Positions 1-12,613 of a DNA stretch of 64,000 nucleotides are shown here, in pieces; the stretch's first letter is position 1, and the number at the start of each line of letters is the position of its first letter. The notes beneath the pieces are model-generated. The model was not told where the DNA came from. It ran no database searches and saw nothing but the letters and a program-made list of their open reading frames with translations. This stretch comes from Hemibagrus wyckioides (taxonomy: Eukaryota; Chordata; Actinopteri; Siluriformes; Bagridae): contig NC_080717.1 in NCBI RefSeq assembly GCF_019097595.1, forward strand, positions 14,684,336 to 14,748,335, given 5' to 3'. Position numbers and translations under genes: made by a program.

Positions 1-363
1 GTACTTCATCATTTACAGTGATGTAGATGATTTGTTCTAATCCATTGAGTAATAGGACCAACAGAGTGACTATATATGGGTGAGTAAGGCATTAGGCCAC
101 CACAAGCCTCCATAGATTCTAAAATTTCGATTAATTGATTGATCAATTGATTGGTTGGTTGGTTGGTTGAGCCATAGAGATACAGACTCTGACATCTCTG
201 CATTTCTTTATTTAGTTGTATCTATTTTCCAATAGAAGATGGCCAAAATTTGTACATTTTTCACAAACATTTCCAACAAAATAACAATTAACACAACAAA
301 ACCTCTGTATTTTATTACTTCAGTTCATTACTACATGTTGACAGGAGTGTAATCTAGCCTTAC

Positions 364-2119
<1,756 letters not shown>

Positions 2120-5100
2120 CTGATAATGCACATGTACAAAAAAAATGACATAGTGACATATTTTTGTATAGGTAGAATGCAGTAATGAGTAATGAGTAAT
2201 GCCAGGGGTAGAAAATGCTAGACCAACTGCACTTTGTCACTATACATATGCATTTTTGGTGTATTTGTACCTATTTGAGTATTACTTAAAACTTTCATAA
2301 TGAACTGCAGCATATTAGATCAGGAACATCAAGGTGGAACAAGTTAACAAAGTACAGGCCCTAGAGAAAGCTTTATTCATCTCTGCATAATCGTCATAAA
2401 GATATTTTGCTCATATTGGGGACTAATAGAACACAAAATATTTAATATGTGTAATATTGAATCCGTTTCATCCAGGACCACAACGATACACAGCAAAGTG
2501 GAATCATTTATCAGAGGCATATTCAGGCTCAATTAGATGACACAAAGCTAAAGGTTCCTTTATAACACAAAATTAACATGTAATTAAGTAGAGCGGGGAA
2601 AAAAAGGAGATCAGCAAATGTATTCAGAATAGAAAGGAACTCTTATTCAGAGTCAGTTTTATGCAGAATGTATTAAGAACATAATTAGTAATGGTGGGAT
2701 GCTCTATACAGCTGTTTCAAAGCTATCTCAAACATTTAAAGCAATGATGTTTCAGTGTTTTAAGGTGAGGTATAAATTCTCATGTCATGTGATCATGGTT
2801 TGAAATCTATTCTATTTTCTCATTTTCCCCCTATTGTTCATTGTGGCACTGTGGGATTATATGCTTCAGTGGCAACTGTTGGCTAGGATCAATTAAACAA
2901 GGTATGCTTAAAACCCAGCATTTATTAGATTTGTTTTGTTTTTTTTTTGCCTGTGTTCAAAGTGGTAGCTAAATGAAACAGAAGAAGCTTCAGTTCTGCA
3001 ATTGTCACTGTTTTCTATATAACAGTAAGTGCTCAATAACATATTAAAGTCTATATTTTAAGACAAAAGCTACATCTATTCCTTGTGAACTATTTCTTTT
3101 TAAAGGTTATGAAAGTAAGTAAAGAAGGCACCTTAATCACATTCACTGTTACTTTTCATTATACTCTACTGCAAAAACAAATATAAATATGACAATATAT
3201 TTAATAAAAGCTCAATTTAAACCCAATACAGTACAACTTATTCAACTGCCTAAATCTTTGGAGCACTTGTTCAAAACATTAATATCATTAATTGCCATCA
3301 CATATATGAATGTTAATATGTAGTGTTTTAATACAGGTGACAGAAGATGTCACTAGTGACAATGGTTAATGGGGTTAATGCATTTGTGAACCTAGAAACA
3401 ATATAACATAAACAATTTTGTGTTTAATGAAGCTTCTTTCATCCATCGCTATTATTTAGCATGTTCTCTTTTGCTTGGAGGTCTCAAATTTTAATCCCAA
3501 CAATGCCACTGCCATCTGTTGCCAAGAAAGCAAACCTGGCTGTGCTGTCCGTGAGAGAGGGGTGGCATGCTATAGTAACACTAGTATATCATGTGTATCT
3601 GTGTGTTCACACACACAGAAGAGCAGCTAAAGTCTTCCCCCAAATGTGTTATGTGGTCTTGTGATGCAACTAGAGCAGCAGCACAAAAAGATTGACTGGT
3701 TAGATTGACTGGTGTGAATGTGCTAAAGCTCAGAATCCCATAGTGGTAGCTGTAATGTGATAAGGGAAACCTAAATAGTGGGTAGGAAATGGTCAAGACA
3801 GGGAGAAAGTCAGATCTATAGAGTAGTTGCTTTTGTTTGTCATTTTTCATTTTTTTTTTATTTAATTTTTTTATTTCAGTTTTTAATTATCAAGTTATTT
3901 ATTTGCATGACTGTTAGCATACAATTAAATTTCCATTTACAACATTTGACACCATTCATTTTTTTTCTTTAATCCAGTAGGATAATGGATGTCAATCAAT
4001 TACTTGGGATGAAAAGATCAGATCAGTTATAGTGATATAATCATACTAAAAGAATACTTAATGCATTGGAAGATCTTAAGAAGAGACTACAGGAACCGAA
4101 GGTCTATTCACTGAGTTCTGTAAGGATTTTTTTTACAGACAAAGTTACTGAAGTAGCTTTTGTAGAGAATGCATTTATACACAAATTCTTCTTCATCCTA
4201 GTGGAATACACACTAATTATTCACATCCCAAAGCCTGAAAAAACATATAATTTGTTTGAACTATTTGACGTTTAGTGAATTATGTGTATTTAATTAAAAG
4301 CTTATTTAAATAGTTAGAGAGATTGGAGAGTGTTTTAGGTTCCTAGATTTAGCCTAAGATCTTACAAATGGACACTGAACTATAAAATAGAAGAATTCCG
4401 ACTATGTGAAAGAGCTCCCCTAGTGGATCGAGAAGTAATTGCAATGTGGGGGAAAAAATGGAAGATGAGGAAGAAGAAGAAGGAAAAACCCGAAATAACA
4501 GTTTTCAGTTCGTTGCTTACAAACCATTACACATTTTGTAAGTTCCGCATTTTAACAGCATTACGCAAACACACACACACACACGGATTCTCTCAAAATT
4601 TACAGTTGTGTATTATGTACTAAACAGATGTATTAATTATCTTTTACTGAAATTTACTACACGTTACACAGCTTTGAAACCAGTGAAAACTTCTGCTATA
4701 TTTAACTTACTATTATGGTGTTCTATTTTGTTAATTGATTTTATGTTATAATACGCAATAATTTGACAAATTTGCTTTCAGGGAGAAAGGTTGTGAAGGT
4801 TTTCAAAAAAATGATAGTGGGGTTCATGGGGAAAAGGTTTGCCTACTAAAGGGCTACAACTACAATAATATACTTTAAAATGAATTATGAGCCATTTAAG
4901 AAGTCAGGCTCATTATGAATATTATATACAGAGTAATAGAAAGCAAAATGGACATTCTGTGAATGTGTTTGTATTTCGTGCTGGCAATAAAATCAAAAGT
5001 CTGAAATAAACATAAAACCTTTGTGTACACAAACTGTCCAGTGAATCATAATGAATTCTCCTTCAAACCTGGGCAAGATGAAGGAGGCCTCAGAAGGCAG

Positions 5101-5557
5101 GATTTGTTGAAAACCCTTGATTTGGACTCGATGCCATCAAGCTACACGAGACAGCATTTATTTAATGTCGCCCCCTTCTGCCAATTCATTTAACATTGTA
5201 TTCTCATACAGACAAGCTGTTAAATTAACCTCATTTTAGTCCAATTTATCTATTTTAAAGATTGGGAAAATATATCTCTGCAGTTTGAGTCTGTTTTGGA
5301 AAAAAAAACTAAGACAGGTGAGTTGCTGTGATGAGAAATGAGAGCTTACCTTGTTGAGTGATTCGCATAGCACCAGTTTTTATATCCTTTACTGCTCTCC
5401 ATCACTGTTCATAAAACATGTTATGGTGAAACCCCCATAGCCTGAACAACTGCTATACAGATTAAAGGATTTAGGGATTAGGGATTTAGAGAGCCTCTGT
5501 CAAATAGGAACAGAGCAATGGTGTCACTCTTTAGACTGACACATTTATCAATCTGTA
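2120..5557. other. Non-coding stretch, presumed 5' intron(s) of the kizuna-like gene
   Basis: AT-rich sequence with no exon that I can support on either strand. The 5' exons of the kizuna-like gene should lie here or just beyond. A minus-strand TATAAAA followed by a short ATG frame and a GT donor near 5350-5390 is the only hint, and it is too weak to call. Confidence 0.4.
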
Positions 5558-6094
5558 CACTGATCGGGCTTAACATTATGACCACCTGCCTAATATTGTG
5601 TTGACCCACCTTTTGCTTCCAAAACAGCCCATCATGCACTTTGTATTCTGACACCTTTCTATCAGAACCAGCATTAACTTCTTCAACAATTTCAGCAACA
5701 GTAGTTCTCTGTCGGATTGGATCACACAGGCCAACCTTCACTCCCTACGTGCATCAGTGAGCCTTGGCCGCCCATGACCCTGTCCGCTGTTCACTACTCT
5801 TCCTTCCTTGAACCACATTTGATAGATACTGACCACTGCAGACCGGGAACACCCCACAAGAGCTGCAGTTTTGGAGATGCTCTGATACAGTCATCTAGCC
5901 AACACAATTTGGCCCTTATCAAACTCGCTCAAATACTCTTGCCCATTTTTCCTGCTTCTAACACATCAACTTTGAGGACAAAATGTTCACTTGCTGCCTA
6001 ATATATCCCACCCACTAACAGGTGCCATGATGAGGAGATCATCAGTGTTATTCACTTCACCTGTCACTGCTCATAATGTTATGCCTGATCGGTG
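5558..6094 (-). mobile_element. Non-autonomous Tc1-like element retaining the transposase N-terminus
   Basis: About 537 bases bounded by imperfect inverted repeats: CACTGATCGGGCTTAACATT at the left and, read on the minus strand, CACCGATCAGGCATAACATT at the right. The left flank is TA. The minus strand encodes decayed pieces of a Tc1 helix-turn-helix region, such as TTVAEIVEEVNAGSDRKVSE and a GHGRPRLT-like AT-hook stretch near 5760. The catalytic DDE half is absent, so this is a deletion derivative moved by another element's transposase. The family is common and dispersed in teleost genomes. Confidence 0.75.
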
Positions 6095-6785
6095 AATATT
6101 TATATAATTGAAACTTTTGTAAACATAATTTATATCTCCTTATTAATTAGTGGGCTATTGTAGGCTTTACCTTAACTTTGCGTGAATGTGGAGTGAGAGT
6201 CGCATCGTCAAAATCTAGAAATTATTTGACTGTAAGCGTGACATATTCGCATGTTCAACTCCTTAAATCCATTATTTCTTGTAAGTAGGAACCAGTGTGT
6301 CCCAACCGCTTGCACTTAAGGGACGCTTAAAATTGTAACACAATAATCTTGTGCCGTGCCAGTGTTTAGGAAGTTAGCCAACTAGCTCCTTTCCTACGGT
6401 GAGAGCTTAGAGCTCGTTTACAACACTGATAAACAATATAGAAAAAAATGCACCGACAGGCCGGTCTAAATAGTTTACGTTTATTTTGTAGCCACTAAGC
6501 GCCTAAGCCGATGTTAAACAGGGCAGCTGTTCTTATTGTGCCATGATTCTAGCTAGCATGCTAGCTAGCTGACTTACCTCACTTGCTAAACTTGAAAGAC
6601 AGCTTTACAAGGCTATTTAGTATTGTCCCAGACAACAATAATCCCCTCTCATATTACTTATGTATATATTATAACCCAGTGTTATCAGCTAGTTATGGTT
6701 TTGTGTGAATTTAGTGTCCAGCATCAAGACGCTAAGTACATGGTCACTGGTCCTTCATCGGAGTTTTAATAGAAAACGCTGGTAG
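6095..6785. promoter_or_regulatory. Probable promoter and 5' UTR region of zdhhc24
   Basis: This is the upstream flank of the zdhhc24 start codon. It lies between two divergent transcription units, so it may also serve the minus-strand gene to the left. No TATA box is evident at a suitable distance. Assignment is by position only. Confidence 0.3.
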
Positions 6786-8080
6786 ATGGTGAAGATGGTC
6801 AGTTTCAGGAGTAAAGTATGGTGTGGGGTGGAGAAGGGTTGTCGCCACTTGCCAATCGTGCTCAATACAACGCTGGTGTTCTCCATCACGGCTGAAGTGA
6901 GCTATCTGGTGTTGATGGAAGCCCCATTGGAGCCAGCACAGAAGGACACTGAGTGGTCTGCTCACTGGAAAACCATTCACCTGCTTGCCCAGTACTTCAT
7001 GCTGGGAAGTATAACATGGAATGCCTCTCTGTTCCTTAAAACCAACCCAAGCATCCGTGGCGTATTTCTTAATGGGTATAACGTGGGGCAGGGATGGAGG
7101 TAATTGAAATAATTGAATTTGCAAAGTATTTGGCTCATATTTCATGTGCTCTACTCAGCAGGCTGCACTTAACCCTGGCTACACATCAGCACATTGTGTA
7201 TATGGATATTGTGAGTGCTATTAGAACAACAGGTTTTTTTCTCTCCCATTTGTCAGGTACTGTTACACCTGTGAGACACACACTCCTCCACGGTGCTCGC
7301 ATTGTTATGACTGCAACGTGTGTGTCCTGCGTCGGGATCACCACTGCGTCTTCTTCGGCCAGTGTGTGGGCTTCCGCAATTACCGCTACTTCCTGAGCTG
7401 CCTGCTGTTCATGTGGGCTGGTCTGCTGTATGCTGTGGTGATGAATGCTGAGGTCTTCATCGTTATCTTGAAGGAAGGCGTAACTTTGCACAGCGTCATG
7501 CTGCTTATGGTGCCATGGATTATGCTCGTCACTGGTGAGTGCATGAGCAGATGAATGAATAGGTGATTGATCTTGAGGTATAAAGATGTTTCATCCAGTC
7601 ATTTGCTTCCTTTATTGATCATTTTATGTAATACAAATGTGTATGTCAAGTATTGATATATGCAGAAGTTTGGAAATATACTAGAGAAAATGTACATCCA
7701 GTCATCATGACAAAGTACTGAGACATTCAGCCAGATGTATCTGACTGTAAACTGAATTAAATCTTCCATCTCTTCTGCGGGTGTCAGGTCAGGTGACAGT
7801 GCAAGCTTTCACCTTTGCCTTCATTGCTGACACCTGCGTGGTGGGCTTCCTGCTGGTCTCCGCCTTCCTATTTTTCCATGTGGGGTTGATGGTGAGAGGC
7901 CAGACAACGAGGGAATGGTATTCGACCCGGCGGCCGTACGATCTCGGGGTGATCGCCAACATCCGTGAGTGCTTGGGTGAACACTGGTATATCTGTTGGC
8001 TCTGTCCTCTCATCCCCTCCACCCTGCCTGGTGACGGCATCAACTTCAGAGTCACTGGTTCTCTCGAGCCCATGAAGTGA
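6786..8080 (+). CDS. zdhhc24: Palmitoyltransferase ZDHHC24
   Basis: Three exons (6786-7099, 7257-7534, 7788-8080) join in phase to 294 residues, close to human ZDHHC24 (about 284). The protein should be a multi-pass Golgi/ER-membrane protein that transfers palmitate to cysteines. Exon 1 gives two hydrophobic segments and a conserved [18 protein letters not shown] stretch. Exon 2 carries the cysteine-rich domain ([19 protein letters not shown]...) with an intact DHHC in [16 protein letters not shown], followed by FRNYRYF and a hydrophobic segment. Exon 3 gives the fourth helix, then RGQTTREW (the TTxE-type motif) and the family-typical [11 protein letters not shown] near the C-terminus. A stop lies in frame upstream of the first ATG; a second ATG at 6795 is an equally possible start. 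The gene sits between minus-strand exons on both sides. Confidence 0.95.
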
Positions 8081-9275
8081 AGGCTCATATTAATCTGGCT
8101 GTAAATCTCCAGAGATGCTGATGTTTGTAATTTTCTAAAAATGGATGCAATTGCTTTGCTCTTCAGTAATGGAGACCAAAACGCAACATAATTCTAGCAA
8201 AACACGTTGTGGAGACAGAGTGATAAGCAGTCCAATTGGTTGTGCACAGATATCTATTGTAATATGAAGTCAGAGCTTTAGGTAATGTGAAGCCAGGCAT
8301 GGATTTAATTCAAGATTAGTGACTGAATAAATATTGAGTGAATATTCTACCAGCTATCATTAAACAATTACCAGCTATTTTTGCATCTTGTGTACCAGCA
8401 AGAAATCTTCATTTTATTTTTCACAAGTTTTTTTGCCAAAATAACTGTATATAGAAAGGGTTTATGGTTCGTTGTTTTTAGATTGTCCTGTGATGTGAAT
8501 GTTGCATTTAATGCATTTATATGCTACTGTGGTGACAGGAGTTTGTCTTGGATGCACTATATTTTTATTTACACTATTGAAATTTCTTTTTAGATTTTTT
8601 TAACCAGTCATTGATGTGCCAAATAACATGTTGAAATCTGTATGCCAAGGTATTACTGTTACACTTCCGAGTTAATAAACAGTATATACACACCATTCAC
8701 CGTTTAAGGATTATGTTAGAGTTTACACAGAGAAACAATAAAACAAATATCACTCAACTGTGACAAGCTCGGAGTATGATGTGTGCAGGTTTATACTTCC
8801 ATGTGAATTGCATGCGATAATTTGTTTCATGCTGCAAAATTTCGATTCTCCCTCTTACTTGAATAATAATGCATGCATGTAGCATTCATTCCATCAACTC
8901 CATCTGCATTTGTTTCATGCAAATTGAGTTTCTATAGATCCACAATCAACATTACCATAATATCCAGGAAGAAATAGACCTCCTGCAGTCTTAATAAAAC
9001 CTTTTAAAGACCATCATTCATTTTGCACAATTAATTTTTTATGTCCATCTCTCAAACCTGCTGAATCAATATTTCTCTATTAAATTTATTCATAGACTTC
9101 TCAACTAATGGCATGCTGGCCAGAGGCCCTTTCAAAGAGACTTAAATAAAAAGAAATATGAGTGCCTTGTGTCTTTCTTGTGTTCTTCCATGAAGGTGCA
9201 CTATTCATTTATTACCCTCAGTGATGAAGGTAGTAAGCACATGTTTAAAAAAATAATGATAGCTCTGGTGTACCC
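8081..9275. other. zdhhc24 3' region and intergenic DNA
   Basis: No coding exon is seen. The AT-rich first part probably holds the zdhhc24 3' UTR, with several AATAAA-type signals. The missing 3' exons of the cfap210-like gene would be expected here and are not found. Confidence 0.5.
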
Positions 9276-9573
9276 TTGCTATCCACTTTATTAGGAACAC
9301 CTGAATGCCTACACATTTATGCATTTATCACATTTATGATAAAAATCATGCAGATACAGCGTCGGTTAATGATCACATTGGAAAAAATTTGATCCTTAAC
9401 CATGGCATCAGTGCTGATACCAGATGGGCTGCTCTAAGTATTTTAGAAACTGCTGATCCCCTGAGATTTTCACACACAACAGTATAATAGAGGTTACTCT
9501 GTGTACAGAGAGTCTGCAGGCTGAAACACCTTTGTTGATGAGAGAGTTCAGACAGAAATGAACAGACTGGTTT
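9276..9573. mobile_element. Tc1-like relic (CACTTTATTAGGAACACCTG family)
   Basis: The left end carries the terminal motif CCACTTTATTAGGAACACCTG-type sequence, followed by decayed transposase-coding DNA (a GATGGGCTGCTCTAAGTATTT region, a TTTTCACACACAACAGTAT region, a GATGAGAGAGTTCAGAC region). It is truncated at about 9573, directly against the last recognisable cfap210-like exon. The same family recurs at 27404-27716 and 36455-37145. Confidence 0.8.
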
Positions 9574-11003
9574 GAAGTCTTTCTCTTTTCCATCATCACC
9601 TCCTCTCTTGTCTGCTCCTGCTCCTTAATCCTAATAAACAAGGACAGTGTTAAAGCACACCAGCATATGTGCTCCTCACTGAGCAAAAAAGAGGTAATAT
9701 ATTACCAATTTCGATTGTTTATGACAAAAGAAAAGTGTTGTCAACTAGTTACATCAGAAACAAACGGCTACAATACTGAATATATGTTGGTTTATCTGAT
9801 ACGTTACTGTTGTTTCAAAGTCTCAGCAACTGCCAGACACTTCTGCTTCCTCTCCACAGCTTTCTGACCCTGCTGCTGCAAAGCCAGCTCCTTGTTCTGA
9901 GAGATCATGGCCAAAATCTCTTTATCTGCTTCTTCAGCCTCAGTTTCTTTCCTTTTCTTCAGCTCAGTCTGGTCCCTCTCCCTCTCCTTCAGGACTTCAG
10001 TCATCTGCAGAGCACTCTGGGGAGAAACTGATTTTAGAATATCAAAATGAATACAATATTTATGTGAAGGAAAGAATATGACAAATAATATTTAACACAA
10101 AGAATATGATGCTGAATACAGTTTATGTGATGAAAAGCATGACAAGAAATCCTATACTAACATGAAATCCTTTCACTTTGTCAGTCTGGAAGAACTGCAG
10201 GGTTTTTGCCCTCTCTCTAGCTTCCTTTCTTTTCATCTCCTGAAACTATGCTTTCTCTAGGTCGATCTGCTTCCTCTTATGCTCTTCAATTTCCTTTCGA
10301 ATTTTCATAAATTCCAGCTTCTTTTGCAGTTGTCCCTGTAAGTGCATAAGCATGGATATATTCATAGAGATGTATTATTATTATTACAATTATTATTATT
10401 TAATCTGTGGCACTCTAGATACATGGAAACACATATATGACAACTGCACATACTCATATGTATGTACACTAAATGGAAATTGTATCAGGTAATCCTACTT
10501 CACAGGTATACAATTACTAATTGTATCATATTGGTTGCTATATACAGTTTGTTAGCCCTGTGGACAGAAACTGATTAAATGCTAGATGGGCCATTAGCAC
10601 ATAATGCGCACAAAAATCTTATATTCTGTATGCATGTGAAATGAAACAACAAGGTCACTGTGGCTAACAAGTGGCCAGTTAGTGCAGGCATTGCAGACAA
10701 ACTCCAGCATCACAGCTGTGTTTGAGACACTTTTACCTGTTTCACATTCACTAAAGTGTTAACATCATGGCTAAGCTGAGGATGTTTGACTTACAGCTAT
10801 AGTGTTAGGCCAGTTTTTGACCACTTCTTTAGAGCACAGGTGCATGGCCTCGCGCTCTCTCGCAGCAGCAATGAGACGATCCTGCTGTTTGTCGACGTGG
10901 TGCACACTATCCTGGATTCTTCTCCATCCTGATGTGTGCAACATGGTCACATGGTGCAGGTCTACAGATGAACTCAGTTTATTGTTCACCTCTGGTAGGT
11001 TAA
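9574..11003 (-). pseudogene. cfap210: cfap210-like (CCDC173) gene fragment, broken
   Basis: Exons 11003-10795, 10335-10162, 10016-9808 and 9630-about 9574 join in phase on the minus strand. They encode an uninterrupted charged helix typical of CFAP210, a microtubule inner protein of motile-cilium doublets: the VDLHHVTMLHTSGWRRIQ start, then REREAMHLCSKEVVKNWPNT, FQTDKVKGFH, SALQMTEVLKERE and LKQQIKEQEQTREE. Two defects are visible. A TAG at 10248-10246 falls in the frame of exon 10335-10162 (context EKA-stop-FQEMKRKE), probably from CAG. The exon beginning at 9630 runs straight into a Tc1 relic at about 9574, and no later exons follow. The family is about 550 residues, so over half is missing. 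The first exon with the start was not found. Splice sites are still good, so the decay looks recent. The family name is from remembered similarity. Confidence 0.65.
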
Positions 11004-12613
11004 CTGTTGGAGAATAAGATATAAGCAAATTACAGAAAGATTTGTGAACACAAAGGTTAAAGCCAAAAGTTAAGGGGGTTCTTTGAAATTGAATGTTCTT
11101 TTCAAGGAGACTCAAACATTTTTTTCTTCAGTATTAGGGTATTATAATAAATGTTTGGCTGCACCCTGTTTGGGGTTGCCACAGTGGATCATCTGCTCTG
11201 CATATTTTTAATTTTGGCACAGGTTTTATGCAAAAAGAGCAAAATAAACACCCCTGAAGCTGAACATACCCTTCCTTGCCCTATGTTATTCTGTGCACAG
11301 CACATTGTATGGTATGATGGAAATTATACTGTATGGTAGTATGTTAACAGAAAACCTTAAGTATCTAGGGAAACTTTTTATCTTTCTAGGATAATATTGA
11401 AATTTAATTCTAAACTATTTGAAATCTAACTCCCATATGAATTTATTTGCTACATCAGACTTAAGTATTTTGAATTGCTGATCGAACAGACAGCATGTAT
11501 GCTAACATATCTTGCTAACCTAGCAGGATTGCAAAAATTAAATCTATAAGCATGAATTGAAGTAGTTTGTATAAAGGATAAAGAAAACACATGGCATATC
11601 CTTTTCCAACTTGGAAGTTGCTAGGGATTTGACAGGAATAAAGGTACAATGCTGCCAAAGCAAAACTATTGCATGATTCTATCCTGCTGCACGAGGCGGG
11701 TGCAGGACGAGTATGCTGTAGACAGTTGTTATTAGTGCAGCTGGTGTTTCTAAGTCAAATACTGTTTAATGTTTCCCACTGCACATGCATATCAATGCCA
11801 TAATGTCATACTCTTATTTAATCACAAAAGGTCCAGTACGATTTCAGGTCACTGTTTTCAAAATTAATATCATCTTCGGTATCAAATGTGTTCAAAAAGA
11901 GTCTTTTTCAGTTTTGCTGAAGACATCAGAGTAAGGGCCAAGGGACTGTCAGTAACAATTTGCTGATAAATATCAGAAACCATGTGAATGAATGAATAAC
12001 TGATTTTTTTTTTTTTTTTTTTTTTTACACAAGCTTATTCAGCTGGTTTGGTTCATGACAGTAAGCTATGTAAATACATGTTATTAATAATATAACACAA
12101 GTAGCTCCTGGCAAACTTCAATTTTGCTCTCGAAGGAAATAAGGTTGGAGACTCCTGCTCTATTCGATTCGCTAGTGCTAGTGCTAGTGCTGTGTTTTTC
12201 CTCAGTGCTCCTCCACGAGGGCGCACTAGTAGAGCTCTTGTTTGGGAAACACCCTCAGCGACGAAGTGTGTAGGGAACACAGAGGGGGGGCACGGATGCG
12301 CGAGCATGCCATAAACAATACATATGGCCTGAGACTGAAGATCCCTCATCATATTTCTGCACTCCTTTCCTTCCATGCATGTAGCTACCCGGTGATAGGA
12401 TTCATGTTGGGAGGAAACGACCTTTGCTGTGCGTCGCGAGGCGGAGTGTGAGGATGATGTGGCGCGCGAGCGGCGTGTGATCAAATCCAACTAATCTGAC
12501 AAATATTATCGAGGATCGAGAGTTCTTGTATGTAGGCAAAAATAAAACAAAGGCGTTTTTCCCTGTCTCGCACCGCCATGTTTTGTGACTTTTAGGGGCT
12601 GAGCAGTGGCGTG
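11004..12613. other. Intergenic region with GC-rich shared promoter of the exchanger gene
   Basis: No supported exon. It holds a T run at about 12005-12027. From about 12130 to 12600 the sequence is relatively rich in CpG (GTCGCGAGGCGG, GGCGCGCGAGCGGCG), fitting a CpG-island promoter for the gene starting at 12614 and possibly, on the minus strand, for the cfap210-like gene. Open frames at 12053-12694 overlap this promoter and are not convincing. Confidence 0.45.

Noticed and set aside
7186..7491. 101-residue minus-strand frame
   Set aside because: Shadow of the zdhhc24 cysteine-rich exon on the plus strand.
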